Shown here: in pieces, positions 8,685 through 17,683 of the stretch | Layout: every line of letters starts with the position of its first letter | How positions within the stretch are numbered: the first letter of the stretch is position 1 | Assembly (NCBI RefSeq): GCF_031454155.1 | Contig: NZ_JAVDQG010000010.1 | Location: forward strand, 1-64,000 | Reading direction: 5' to 3' | DNA length: 64,000 bases | Source of the DNA: Desmospora profundinema | GTDB taxonomy: Bacteria > Bacillota > Bacilli > Thermoactinomycetales > DSM-45169 | The notes under the pieces: model-generated | The model's database searches: none | Told to the model about the DNA's origin: nothing | Seen by the model: only the letters and a program-made list of their open reading frames with translations | Made by a program: the position numbers and the translations under genes

Positions 8685-8840
8685 CCAAATCGTTGAGCTT
8701 TAGCACTGTGCGGCATAGGAGGAACCTCCAGCTACATTAGAAACCACCTTATGTCGATAGTTCCTGTTGACCCATTGGCGTCTTTCGACATTTTTGGGCA
8801 GCAGCGTATCTCCACACAGGAGCCTCACCTAACGAGGAAA
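8685..8840 (-). ncRNA. M-box (ykoK) Mg2+ riboswitch
   Basis: The minus strand carries the highly conserved ykoK-leader blocks in order: GTTAGGTGAGGCTCCT, GGAGATACGCTGCTGCCC, TGTCGAAAGACGCCAATGGG, TCAACAGGAACTATCGACAT, AAGGTGGTTTCTAATGTAGC, CCTCCTATGCCGCACAGTGC and TAAAGCTC. These match the M-box class almost base for base. It precedes a terminator and mgtE-mgtC, so high Mg2+ should stop transcription of both. This explains the otherwise gene-free interval 8471-9012. Confidence 0.95.
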
Positions 8841-9012
8841 ATATTTGATGTTTTCCGAGGAAGATTATATACCCATCCCATCCACCTGTCAATAAACAAT
8901 AATGTCAGCTTCCGTCAATCATCTATTTTTCTTATAATCCCTTGTTTTCGCCCAACCGCTCCCCCTCTCTCTCTCATAAACTATGGTGATTAATTAGTAA
9001 AGGGGGATTAAC

Positions 9013-9120
9013 ATGGATGGTCACTTCGGCCTGAGACGGCTGTTGTTGTTCCTGTTGGTGATCGCCACTATTTTCGCTCTGGTTCTGCCTTTCGACAAAA
9101 AAAGATTCGATTTCTGCTAA
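9013..9120 (+). CDS. 35-residue single-helix membrane peptide
   Basis: A short gene starting at ATG 9013 with AGGGGG just upstream and ending at TAA 9120. The product has a polar N terminus, one hydrophobic helix of about 18 residues (RLLLFLLVIATIFALVLPF), and a basic tail ending in Cys. A strong hairpin follows within 10 bp. Dedicated RBS, membrane helix and terminator favour a real gene. I do not recognise the family, and its neighbours (mgtE leader, peptidase) give no functional hint. Confidence 0.5.
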   Translation: MDGHFGLRRLLLFLLVIATIFALVLPFDKKRFDFC

Positions 9121-9129
9121 TGCCTTTAC

Positions 9130-9159
9130 GAGAAAAGCCCCTTTACCGGGGCTTTTCTC
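9130..9159. terminator. Shared terminator of the 35-aa gene and the peptidase gene
   Basis: A 12-bp stem (GAGAAAAGCCCC with GGGGCTTTTCTC) lies between convergent genes and touches the peptidase stop codon at 9158. Confidence 0.8.
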
Positions 9160-10384
9160 ACGGGGCATAGTTCATCCCGTTTAATCCGGACTCGTTTCGA
9201 AAGGGATCTTTCTTCTCTATTTTCATCCAGTTGAGCCATTCTCGCTCCAGCTCACTTAACGTCATGCCGGTCACTTTTTTTAAGGCATCCCGCGTCCGTT
9301 GATTTGATGTCTCCATTTTATCCGCTCCGTCCCGATCAATGGTGGGATGAAGCTCCAGAGTAGACCAAATCCTTTTAACAGAGGTTTGCCCAAATCGGTG
9401 AACAATGAATCGAAACAATTGGTCGCACTGGGTGTAGTAGTCGGCGGCTTTGTCCGGGGGAAGCGATTCCAGGCGTACCTGCTCCAACTCTTGCAGGGAC
9501 CAGCGGGGAAGGGGGCGATCGGTTTCATCCTCCTGAATCAGACCGGGTAGGAGGTGAGATTGGTAGTATTCCGCCGCACCCTCCTGCAACCAATAGGCGG
9601 CATTATCCCCGCTTTGCTCACTTACCATTCGGTGTGTTAATTCATGCACGACCGTAGACGAGAGGAGGCGACGGTCCGTATAAGAATCGGCTCCCACCAA
9701 TTTGATCGCCTGCCCGGCCTCATGCCACCCTCCGGCCCACCGGGGAAGAGACGGCTTCACCGATTGACGGAACACTTCCGGATCGCGGTAAATTTTGATC
9801 TCCACCTGCCCTTGGGGACTCCATCCCAGTTGTCGTTGGAACTCCACCAACGCTTTGCTTGCCGCCTCCTGGACGATGAGGGCTTGCTCCTGCTGCGCAG
9901 GATCCGAATAACGGACGAGAACGTTTCCCTGCGTAAGATGGTGAAAGGGGTGATCGGAATCCTTCCAACCTGTGGCAGTTTCCTGTAACGACAGGGGAAA
10001 TCTCACTCGATGCCAGGTACCGTTTTTGCGGTATCCCTGCTCCACCCAAGCACGAAGCTGGTGCTCCCGTTCCGGAATGAGGGAAATGAGCCGCAATCGA
10101 TAGGTCCCGGGATCCATCCAACGAATGGCGTCATCAAACCAACGTGACTGTTCTTCTACATATGTATGATTAGCAGGATTGAGAACGGATAAGTAGGCAG
10201 CTCGATTCCCCTGATTAACCGCATCCTGTTTCTGTCGGATTAAACGGGAAGCCGCTTCAGATGCCGACTCCACTGGGTCTGCTGCCTTCACAACAGAGGG
10301 AACCATCACCGCTGTCAACATCAGGAGCAGGAGCGCCACCCTCACTCCCCTCCATCGCATACTCACCACCGTCATCGCCTCCAT
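9158..10384 (-). CDS. Secreted peptidase MA-like (gluzincin) metalloprotease
   Basis: A protein of about 400 residues with an N-terminal signal peptide (a basic MRWRGVRV then a Leu-rich helix ending VVKA-ADP). The zinc site HELTH lies near residue 248, followed by WLQEGAAEYYQ, giving the HExxH...E pattern of the peptidase MA (gluzincin) clan. The central region before it resembles NTF2-like or calycin-like spacer sequence seen in these proteins. The start is uncertain: a GGAGG inside the frame is best spaced for GTG six codons in (10369). It should act outside the membrane; its substrate is unknown. It stands alone. Confidence 0.7.
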   Translation of the reverse strand: MEAMTVVSMRWRGVRVALLLLMLTAVMVPSVVKAADPVESASEAASRLIRQKQDAVNQGNRAAYLSVLNPANHTYVEEQSRWFDDAIRWMDPGTYRLRLISLIPEREHQLRAWVEQGYRKNGTWHRVRFPLSLQETATGWKDSDHPFHHLTQGNVLVRYSDPAQQEQALIVQEAASKALVEFQRQLGWSPQGQVEIKIYRDPEVFRQSVKPSLPRWAGGWHEAGQAIKLVGADSYTDRRLLSSTVVHELTHRMVSEQSGDNAAYWLQEGAAEYYQSHLLPGLIQEDETDRPLPRWSLQELEQVRLESLPPDKAADYYTQCDQLFRFIVHRFGQTSVKRIWSTLELHPTIDRDGADKMETSNQRTRDALKKVTGMTLSELEREWLNWMKIEKKDPFRNESGLNGMNYAP

Positions 10385-10435
10385 TTCATCATCTGTCCTA
10401 GTCTAAAACGAAAGGGATGGACCTTATGCATAAAA

Positions 10436-10472
10436 AGAAAAAAGCCTCCGTTTGAGAACGAAGGCGAACCGT
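10436..10472 (-). terminator. Leftward terminator upstream of the peptidase gene
   Basis: On the minus strand GCCTTCGTT/AACGGAGGC pairs with one bulge and runs into TTTTTTCTTTTT. It would end transcripts from guaA-pbuG after the tnpB remnant. Confidence 0.7.
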
Positions 10473-10504
10473 CTGCCAAATGAAGCGCTGATCCCTATTA
10501 TAGA

Positions 10505-10910
10505 TAGCGAGCGAGAAAACCCAGCCCTTTAGGTTGGGATGAAAGCGAGCGTCTGTCGCTGTGGCTACAGAGAGGATCGGGATCTCAACGCGCGCGAAAC
10601 ATTCTTCATCGAGCCATCGTACCGGAAAATAAGGTTAACTAGTGCCCCTTCTACCAATATCGATCGTGTTTACGTGGAGGGAGGCTTGGTTTTCCGGCGG
10701 AGTCGACTCTGCCACGCATGGAGCGAAGACGGAAAACCAAGCCGACCGACTTGTTCGCGTAAAGGCCATGAAAAACAGATCGAAGTTACCTGAAGGGGCA
10801 CTAGCTTGAAATCGAACGTTTTTAGGCTCGGGCGGAGCCTTCGGGAGAGAGTAGCGGGTTGCCGCACCCCATGATCCGAGAAGCCCACGGCTTTAGCCGT
10901 GTGGAGCAAG
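10505..10910 (+). mobile_element. Remnant of an IS200/IS605-type tnpB element
   Basis: Reading rightward, a short frame contains CRCGYREDRDLNA, the C-terminal zinc-ribbon and RuvC-III-like DRDxNA end of TnpB. Before it lies a hairpin (CCCAGCCCTTTAGGTTGGG). At the far end GAAGCCCACGGCTTTAGCCGTGTGGA (10880-10905) is the kind of right-end hairpin found in these elements. A downstream frame (RLGRSLRERVAGCRTP, then stop) looks like the original protein tail, now separated by a 166-bp insertion. Everything upstream of the zinc ribbon is gone, so the element is dead. It touches the pbuG stop codon. Confidence 0.65.
10639..10804. mobile_element. MITE-like palindromic element inside the tnpB remnant
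   Basis: A 166-bp element bounded by perfect 13-bp inverted repeats (CTAGTGCCCCTTC at 10639-10651, GAAGGGGCACTAG at 10792-10804), with weaker pairing continuing about 20 bp inward. A second perfect 14-bp inverted repeat (10683-10696 with 10730-10743) lies inside. It has no coding capacity. The outer CTAG may be the target site. It splits the tnpB tail, so it arrived after the IS element. Confidence 0.6.
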
Positions 10911-12233
10911 TCACATACTCCCCATAAACAGAAAGCGGGCGATAAAGATGACCGCCAATATATACAAAAGGGGATGCACCTGCTTCGCTTTGCCGGCGAA
11001 CACCTTGGCCAACGGATACAGAATGAATCCCAAGGCGATTCCGGTTGCGATACTGAAGGCCAACGGCATAATCAAGATGGTGAGAAAAGCGGGCACGGCT
11101 TCCGTGAGGTCGTTCCACTCGATCTCCTTCAGGCTGGAAGCCATCAGAACACCGACGATGATCAAGGCTGGCGAGGTGATGGCTGCAACCGAGGCAAAAG
11201 TCTTTACCAGCGGAAAGAAAAAGATGGACAACAGGAATAATCCGGCCACCGTCACCGCGGTCATCCCAGTCCGGCCGCCGGAAGCCACACCGGCGGAGGA
11301 TTCAATGTAGGACGTAACGGTGGAGGTTCCCAGAGCCGCTCCGGACATGGTGGCGACGGAGTCGGCCGTTAAGGCACGACCCGCACGGGGCAGCTTGTTG
11401 TCCTTCATCAAACCGGCCTGGTTGGTCACTCCCACCAGTGTCCCTGCCGTGTCAAAGAGATCCACGAAAATGAAGGCAAAGATGATCGCAAAGAATCCAA
11501 GTTCTAATGCCCCCAGGATATCCATCTGCATCAAAGTAGGCGCCACACTTGGCGGAGCAGAAAAAAAGCGATCGGGCAAATCCACCACCCCCGTGAACAT
11601 CCCCACGACAGCGGTACCGATCATCCCGAAAAACACGGCACCCTTCCATCCACGGATCATCAACAACAGGGTCAAAACCAAACCGAACAAAGTTAACAGC
11701 GGACCCGGCTGCATCAGGTTTTCGTTGAGCGCAACCGTGGTGGCCTCACTGGCCACGATTAACTCCGCATTTTTTAGTCCAATAAACGCGATGAACAAAC
11801 CAATCCCGGCGGACACCGCATGTTTTAATCCTCTAGGAATCGCATTGATAATCGCTTCCCGCAGCTTGGTCACCGTCAGGATGAGGAAAACCACCCCGGA
11901 GATAAAGACTGCACCCAAAGCGGTCTGCCAAGGCACTCCCATACCCAGCACCACGGTATAGGTGAAATATGCATTCAGCCCCATCCCTGGTGCCAACGCG
12001 ATTGGATAATTGGCCAACACGCCCATCAACAGGCTCCCGATCGCAGCTGCCAACGCAGTGGCCACAAAGACCGCACCAAAATCCATTCCGGCTTCGTGGC
12101 CCAACAGAAAGGGATTGACCAGCAATATATAAGCCATGGTCAGGAAAGTGGTGGCTCCGGCCAAGATCTCCGTACGCAAATGGGTCTTGTTTTCACCAAA
12201 GCGGAAGAATCGGGCCAATATCGATTGATCCAT
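10911..12233 (-). CDS. pbuG: Guanine/hypoxanthine permease, NCS2 family
   Basis: A 440-residue, 12-14-helix purine permease of the AzgA-like NCS2 branch. Signatures include GATTFLTMAYILLVNP near residue 27, NYPIALAPGMGLNAYFTY (about residue 85) and FVDLFDTAGTLVGV (about residue 255). The frame is open far upstream, but ATG 12233 has GAAGGAG 8 bp before it, inside the gap after guaA. Only 16 bp separate it from guaA, so both are read from the guanine-riboswitch leader. Its C-terminal codons touch the tnpB remnant. Guanine versus adenine preference rests on the riboswitch context and the Bacillus gene order. Confidence 0.9.
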   Translation of the reverse strand: MDQSILARFFRFGENKTHLRTEILAGATTFLTMAYILLVNPFLLGHEAGMDFGAVFVATALAAAIGSLLMGVLANYPIALAPGMGLNAYFTYTVVLGMGVPWQTALGAVFISGVVFLILTVTKLREAIINAIPRGLKHAVSAGIGLFIAFIGLKNAELIVASEATTVALNENLMQPGPLLTLFGLVLTLLLMIRGWKGAVFFGMIGTAVVGMFTGVVDLPDRFFSAPPSVAPTLMQMDILGALELGFFAIIFAFIFVDLFDTAGTLVGVTNQAGLMKDNKLPRAGRALTADSVATMSGAALGTSTVTSYIESSAGVASGGRTGMTAVTVAGLFLLSIFFFPLVKTFASVAAITSPALIIVGVLMASSLKEIEWNDLTEAVPAFLTILIMPLAFSIATGIALGFILYPLAKVFAGKAKQVHPLLYILAVIFIARFLFMGSM

Positions 12234-12249
12234 CTTGAAAGCTCCTTCG

Positions 12250-13791
12250 TCACTCCCACTCAATGGTGGCAGGCGGTTTAGATGTGATGTCGTACACCAC
12301 CCGGTTGACTCCATCCACTTCATTAATGATGCGATTCGATATTTTTTCCAACACTTCATTGGGAATGCGAGCCCAATCGGCGGTCATGCCGTCGATGGAA
12401 GTGACCGCACGGATGCCGACCGTATAGGCGTATGTGCGGGCATCTCCCATTACTCCCACGCTCTTAAAGTCGGGAAGTGCGGTGAAGTATTGCCAAATCT
12501 CGCGATCCAATCCCGCCTTTGCAATCTCGTCGCGCAAGATGGCATCCGATTCACGAACGATCACCAATTTCTCCTCGGTTACCTCTCCAATCACCCGGAT
12601 TCCAAGACCCGGACCGGGGAAGGGTTGACGCCAAACAATTTCCCGGGGCAGGCCCAACTCTTCGCCTACTTTCCGTACTTCATCCTTAAACAAGGTATTG
12701 ACCGGTTCCACCAGGTCCATTTGCATGTCCTCAGGCAAGCCGCCTACATTATGGTGGGACTTGATCGTCTGGGCCGTCTCCGTCCCCGACTCGATAATGT
12801 CGGTATAAAGGGTCCCTTGTCCCAGAAATTGATGGTGACCCAGTTTTTTCTGTTCTTCCTCGAACACTCGGATAAACTCATTGCCAATGATCTTCCGCTT
12901 TTGTTCCGGATCGGTGACACCCTTCAACTTGGTCAAAAAACGCTCCTGAGCGTCCACTTTGACCACATTCATCTGGAAGTGATCGGAGAAGGTTCGCATC
13001 ACGCTGTCCGCTTCCCCTTTGCGCAGCAAGCCGTGGTCCACAAAGACGCAGGTGAGCTGATCCCCGATCGCCCGGTGAATCAAGGCGGCCACGACAGACG
13101 AATCCACCCCCCCGGACAGGGCACACAGTACACGCTTATCCCCAACGTGGCGTTTCAACTCATCTACGGTGTCATCGATAAAGGTCTCCATGCTCCAGTT
13201 TCCTTCACAGCCACATACATCATAAAGGAAACGCTGGATCATGGTATTCCCTTCCACGGTGTGTCTCACCTCAGGATGAAACTGGACGGCGTACACTTTG
13301 CGATCCGGATCGCTCATCGCGGCCACCGGTGCCGAAGCGGTTTTACCGTCCACTTGAAAACCGGCAGGCGGAGCGGTCACCACATCACTGTGGCTCATCC
13401 ATACAGACTGTTTGCGGTCCATACCGGAAAAAAGTGTCGAGTCGGATACCACTTCCACTTCCGCTTTCCCGTACTCCCGTTTACCTGCCCGGTCCACTTC
13501 CGCCCCATAGTGTGCGGAGATCAGCTGCATGCCATAGCAAATTCCCAAAATGGGAATCCTCAAATCAAAGATGGCAGGATCACATTTTGGGGCTCCTTCT
13601 CCGTAGACACTGGCGGGTCCCCCGGAGAAAACAATACCCGCAGGTGCCATCTCCTGCAGCTTGTCCGCAGAGACATGATACGGAACCAGTTCACTGAAAA
13701 CCCCCAAATCCCGGATCCGACGGGCGATCAACTGGTTGTACTGCCCCCCGAAATCCAATACGACCACGCGTTCATCCATTGGTTTGTCCAT
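12250..13791 (-). CDS. guaA: GMP synthase (glutamine-hydrolysing)
   Basis: A 513-residue enzyme converting XMP, glutamine and ATP to GMP. The N-terminal class I amidotransferase carries Cys in GICYGMQL (about residue 86) and the HPE of QFHPEVRHT. The ATP-pyrophosphatase P-loop is [15 protein letters not shown] (about residue 227). The C-terminal dimerisation domain ends with KPPATIEWE, the family's standard terminus. ATG 13791 has GGGGAAGG upstream; TTG 13794 also fits. A guanine riboswitch with a terminator precedes it, so guanine should repress it. pbuG follows in the same operon. Confidence 0.97.
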   Translation of the reverse strand: MDKPMDERVVVLDFGGQYNQLIARRIRDLGVFSELVPYHVSADKLQEMAPAGIVFSGGPASVYGEGAPKCDPAIFDLRIPILGICYGMQLISAHYGAEVDRAGKREYGKAEVEVVSDSTLFSGMDRKQSVWMSHSDVVTAPPAGFQVDGKTASAPVAAMSDPDRKVYAVQFHPEVRHTVEGNTMIQRFLYDVCGCEGNWSMETFIDDTVDELKRHVGDKRVLCALSGGVDSSVVAALIHRAIGDQLTCVFVDHGLLRKGEADSVMRTFSDHFQMNVVKVDAQERFLTKLKGVTDPEQKRKIIGNEFIRVFEEEQKKLGHHQFLGQGTLYTDIIESGTETAQTIKSHHNVGGLPEDMQMDLVEPVNTLFKDEVRKVGEELGLPREIVWRQPFPGPGLGIRVIGEVTEEKLVIVRESDAILRDEIAKAGLDREIWQYFTALPDFKSVGVMGDARTYAYTVGIRAVTSIDGMTADWARIPNEVLEKISNRIINEVDGVNRVVYDITSKPPATIEWE

Positions 13792-13824
13792 CAACCTTCC
13801 CCACTTTCACATTCAGAAATATGG

Positions 13825-13876
13825 AAAAGACCGGACCTTGCACACCGCACTGCCGGCAATACAAGACTCCGGTCCA
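13825..13876 (-). terminator. Expression-platform terminator of the guanine riboswitch
   Basis: On the minus strand GACCGGA (13868-13874) pairs with TCCGGTC (13829-13835), with an inner TTGC/GCAA stem, then TTTTCC. It lies between the aptamer and guaA and fits attenuation when guanine is bound. Confidence 0.65.
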
Positions 13877-14000
13877 CCGTTTCCTCCGGGACATGTCTGA
13901 ATCCATCGATGAAGCGGGTTTGGCCACCCCTCTTCATTCCAGCAAAAATGGATATCCCAGACAGGTCTGACAAGAGATCACGACACCGGTGACCCATAAG

Positions 14001-14067
14001 CTCGTAGTCCGGCCATTTACGGTGGCAGGGTAGAAACGTTCAGGCCATATTCCTGAATATATACGAG
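14001..14067 (-). ncRNA. Guanine riboswitch aptamer
   Basis: The minus strand shows the purine aptamer: P1 CTCGTA...TACGAG, the ATATTCAGGAATATGGCCTGA loop 2 hairpin, TTTCTACC, then a second hairpin ending in GGACTACGAG. The specificity base before the 3' P1 strand is C (GACTAC), which pairs with guanine; adenine riboswitches have U. It controls guaA-pbuG. The rest of 13795-14238 is leader sequence without a gene. Confidence 0.93.
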
Positions 14068-14238
14068 ACAGATCGACCGTCATTAATCTTTTTCCAATCG
14101 CGGTCTGTCAACGCCTATCATCATACCAGCCGCATTGTTGGAAGGTCAAGCCGGAAAAGGAGCAGGGCTCTGTACCATTTATTACTGATGAATCGATCCA
14201 CCTTCTCCTCTTTTCAGCTTCTCCAACCCCAGTCCCCG

Positions 14239-16473
14239 TTATGAAGGACGGAATTGCTCCATCACCCGTTTCCAAAGCTGCCAGGTTCGTTCCTTTAGCC
14301 CCGGCTCCCCTTTGCCGTAGCGGGATTCCTCATAGGCACAGGTGAGCTCCCTTAATTCATCCGAAGGCTGGCTGAGCCAATCCCGCTCCAGTACATACTC
14401 CCGCAGGGTTTGATGCGGACGGCGGGGACCCTGGTACCAAGACAACCAACGTAACAAGGAACGATAGGCACGGAAGATCGAATCGTCAGAGGACGGCGAT
14501 CGTTGGTACCACCACCAGAGTAAGCGATAACGAAGAAACCATATGAAAAAGCCCATAGCGGATAACATCAGTCCGGCACCCCATGCCCAGGGTTGCCAAC
14601 GGAGTGCCCCTTCAGAGGCGTCCGCTCCTTCTGATTGATTCGGATCTTGCTCCAGCTGCGGATCCCGGGAATCGGAGCCGCCGACAGTAGTATCGGTATC
14701 GTTCACCCCGCTGTCCGTCCCATCATCCGCAGAATCCACATCCCAATCGATCGGTGTGGGATTGGAAAAACCGGGGGTCGGTTCGAAAGGAATCCAACCG
14801 CGATCCTCAAAGTAAACCTCCACCCAGGAGTGGGCATTGCTGTTTTTCACATTTACCTGGTAGAGCTCTTCTGTATCATAGGCTTTCAATACCTTGTCAT
14901 CGCTCACCCGTTCCGAATTTCCAGGCGCAAATCCTTTTACCCAACGGGCCGGGATATCCAGGCTGCGCAGCATGACCACCATCGAAGTGGAAAAATGGTC
15001 ACAGTATCCCTGTTTTGAGTCAAACAAAAACTGATCGACGAAATCATCCCCATCCCCCGGAATCGGCACCTCATCCAATTCATAGGTGTAGCCGCCTTCC
15101 CTGCGTAAGAAGCCCTCCACTGCTTTAACCGCATCGTAGGGGTTATCCTCTCCACCGCCCACTTCCCGGGCCAATTCCCGTACCCGATCCGGCAAAGAGT
15201 CCGGAAGTTGAAGATAGATATCGGTAATCTCCCGGGGGTAATCCCCGCCGGTCCCCCTCAGATCCTCTTCATTGATGCGGGGGATTTTTGCCTCTATGCC
15301 ATACCGTTCGAGAGAAACATGCTGGGCTGTGATAAAGCCGCCATGCTCCGGTTGTGGCAACAACATGGCAGCCGGCTCAAGAAAATGGATTCGCTTTAAT
15401 TGACCAGGCGTAAACAGGACCGGGTAGCCCCTTTGGGAAAGGCTGAACACCCGATTTTCATCACTGGATACGTTCTGAAAAAGCTGTGAATCGATTTTTA
15501 CCGACTCGTATCCATCCTCGTTTTCCCCGCCGTTCTCCGGAAACACCCATTGGTCCTCGGGCTGCAAGGTGTTTTGCCATCCCTTTCCCGTATATAGATC
15601 ACGGGACTCTCCCCGCCAATAATAAGGGGTTTCCAGAAATGCTTCTATCACCACATCCTCGTTCATCAGCAGCGAACCGCCCAAGCGGCTGTCATCCCGG
15701 CTGTAACCGATCCGGCGAAATCCGGGTCCTCCCCCGGCCCGCTCATCCCCACTCTGGATCCAGGCAGCCGGATTGGGCCAACTGGCTTCCGGTTTGGGTG
15801 CCATCCAGCCCGTCCCCACCGCTGATAAAATGAGCAGAGCAGCCAAAAGGGTCCAACCTCTGGCAGGGGGAGGCTCTCCTGCCGATTGTTCCCTCAATTG
15901 AGACAGACGCAGCCAAGCCAAGGCTACAAAACTGTAAACAAACACACGCAGGATGGCGCTACTGGCGTCATATGGAGTGAAGCTGTCCAAAATGGAGAGT
16001 GCGATCACCGCCCCGATTATAAAGGGGAAGATCCTTCCCCGCTCCAATGCCCAAATACGAAACAGGATCGACAGCCCCCATAGACTGAGGAGAAACCAAA
16101 AGGTATGAAAGGACGGAGGGCCGATCCACCCTTGTTCCCCCCACCACACGGACCAACCTTGTGCCACATCCGTCATCCACTCCTGCAGCCATATCCAGTC
16201 CAGAAACGGGTATTGCTTGGCAAAGTGGGCGACATACAACATCCCCCCCAGCACAAGGGCGGACAGGGGCAAGCGCACCCAAGCGGACTGAAACAAAAGC
16301 TGTAAAATCAACAACAACAGGAAAGCCAAAAAAAACACATCCACTCGGTCGGTACCCTCGATTTCCGAAAAGGGGAGCAAGCATTCCCAGACCAACAGCG
16401 TGACCAGAACGGATAATCCCCATCCCCGTCCCCGGGATGGAGGATTACTGGTTTGCCATATGTTTTCCGCCAT
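14239..16473 (-). CDS. Membrane-anchored transglutaminase-like protein (TgpA/YebA type)
   Basis: A 744-residue protein: five or six N-terminal helices (to about residue 200), an extracytoplasmic region, a transglutaminase core, one further helix (about 610-630) and a soluble DUF4129-like C terminus. The core shows the papain-like triad: Cys near 491 in GYCDHFST, His near 546 in NAHSWVEVYF, and the acidic WIPFEPTPGF. ATG 16473 has GGGAGGTGG upstream and overlaps the DUF58 gene by 29 bp; the longer frame is only that gene's shadow. With moxR and DUF58 it forms a conserved trio thought to work on envelope proteins. Substrate unknown. Confidence 0.85.
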   Translation of the reverse strand: MAENIWQTSNPPSRGRGWGLSVLVTLLVWECLLPFSEIEGTDRVDVFFLAFLLLLILQLLFQSAWVRLPLSALVLGGMLYVAHFAKQYPFLDWIWLQEWMTDVAQGWSVWWGEQGWIGPPSFHTFWFLLSLWGLSILFRIWALERGRIFPFIIGAVIALSILDSFTPYDASSAILRVFVYSFVALAWLRLSQLREQSAGEPPPARGWTLLAALLILSAVGTGWMAPKPEASWPNPAAWIQSGDERAGGGPGFRRIGYSRDDSRLGGSLLMNEDVVIEAFLETPYYWRGESRDLYTGKGWQNTLQPEDQWVFPENGGENEDGYESVKIDSQLFQNVSSDENRVFSLSQRGYPVLFTPGQLKRIHFLEPAAMLLPQPEHGGFITAQHVSLERYGIEAKIPRINEEDLRGTGGDYPREITDIYLQLPDSLPDRVRELAREVGGGEDNPYDAVKAVEGFLRREGGYTYELDEVPIPGDGDDFVDQFLFDSKQGYCDHFSTSMVVMLRSLDIPARWVKGFAPGNSERVSDDKVLKAYDTEELYQVNVKNSNAHSWVEVYFEDRGWIPFEPTPGFSNPTPIDWDVDSADDGTDSGVNDTDTTVGGSDSRDPQLEQDPNQSEGADASEGALRWQPWAWGAGLMLSAMGFFIWFLRYRLLWWWYQRSPSSDDSIFRAYRSLLRWLSWYQGPRRPHQTLREYVLERDWLSQPSDELRELTCAYEESRYGKGEPGLKERTWQLWKRVMEQFRPS

Positions 16474-17683
16474 GGGAGCCACCTCCCCTGAAAATCTCGT
16501 TAAAGCCGTCATGAGGCACCGGAACACAATGAACACCCCATTGGCGCAATTGTGTGTAACAGGCTGTTTCCGCCGTCGTCGGAGGTTCCTCCGTGTTGAT
16601 CCAGCAATACTCCACTTGCATGCGGAAATGAGAAAGGTGGGCCACGGCTTTGCGTGCATCTTCACCTAGACGGGTACTTATTAAGACAACTTTTGCTCCT
16701 CTGGAGAGACGGGAAACTTGCTGGGCCACCACTTCGTCCAGTGGGAAAGACCCATCCGCCCGCACTTCAGCCAAATGACGAAGTAATCGCAACAGATGCT
16801 CCTGTCCCCGTCCCATCGGTAAACTGCAGGGCGTATGCCCATTGGTGAGCAACCCGGCGATGAGACGCCGCTCCATGGCGTGGTGGATCAGGGATGCGGT
16901 CAGGCTGACAGCACGCTCAAACCGGACAGATTGATCAGGATCGGGGCTCCCCTCTTCCATACAACAGTCCAATACAAACAGCAAATCGTGAGTAACCTGC
17001 TGTTCAAACTCCTTCACTTTTAGTCCCTGACCACGGGCGGACGCTTTCCAATGGATGCGGCTGAGACGGTCCCGGTTGGTATAATCGCGTACACCTACGA
17101 CAGCGGTCACATCCTCGCTGATCCGGGGAGTGGATAAGGACCGGCCGGCCTTGCGCTCATGGATCGCCGACCAGAACCGGATGGGATGAATCCGCGGAAA
17201 GACCAACACTTCTTCCCGTTTGTCCAGGATCCGCTTCTTTTCCACAAACCCGAACAGATCCCCCGATGAGACTTCCACTCCGTCAAAACGATGCCGCCCC
17301 CGGGGCAGGCGGTATGTCACCACCTCCCCCCGTCCTTGTCGTTTCCAGCCTGGAAAGTCCACCTGTCTGTCTTCTTCCAGAAAAGCGGCTGCTTCCCCAT
17401 AGTGACGGATGATCAGCCAGGAAAGAGGAGACGGCTTACGCAACCGGTAAGAAACCAGGATTCGCAATTGCTCCCCCTGCGTGATTTGATTGGCGGACAG
17501 GGTACGGGTGATTTCCGCACCAGACAGGGTAAACTGCTGGACGAACCACACATAACCGGTGATCACCAGGGATGCGTAAAAAAGGAACCAAGGCACATGC
17601 CCTCCTTGAAAACGGGCAAAAGCATAGGCGGCTGCCGTTAACAGGGTAAGGACGAGGACCCCCTGAAATCGCTTCAACGCCAA
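16445..17683 (-). CDS. DUF58 domain protein (YeaD type)
   Basis: A 412-residue protein with two N-terminal helices (about residues 8-45) followed by a beta-rich region and the DUF58 core. The core marker is RVGVRDY-like VVGVRDYTNRDRLSRIHWKA (about residue 210), then a von Willebrand A-like segment (LLFVLDCCMEEGSPDPDQS). DUF58 proteins accompany MoxR ATPases and are presumed clients or adaptors. The stop of moxR and this start are adjacent, and the transglutaminase gene overlaps its end, so the three are translationally linked. Confidence 0.85.
   Translation of the reverse strand: MALKRFQGVLVLTLLTAAAYAFARFQGGHVPWFLFYASLVITGYVWFVQQFTLSGAEITRTLSANQITQGEQLRILVSYRLRKPSPLSWLIIRHYGEAAAFLEEDRQVDFPGWKRQGRGEVVTYRLPRGRHRFDGVEVSSGDLFGFVEKKRILDKREEVLVFPRIHPIRFWSAIHERKAGRSLSTPRISEDVTAVVGVRDYTNRDRLSRIHWKASARGQGLKVKEFEQQVTHDLLFVLDCCMEEGSPDPDQSVRFERAVSLTASLIHHAMERRLIAGLLTNGHTPCSLPMGRGQEHLLRLLRHLAEVRADGSFPLDEVVAQQVSRLSRGAKVVLISTRLGEDARKAVAHLSHFRMQVEYCWINTEEPPTTAETACYTQLRQWGVHCVPVPHDGFNEIFRGGGSHGGKHMANQ

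Noticed and set aside
12235-13992. A 585-codon plus-strand frame opposite guaA
   Set aside because: Antisense shadow of guaA and its riboswitch leader, with no start signal.
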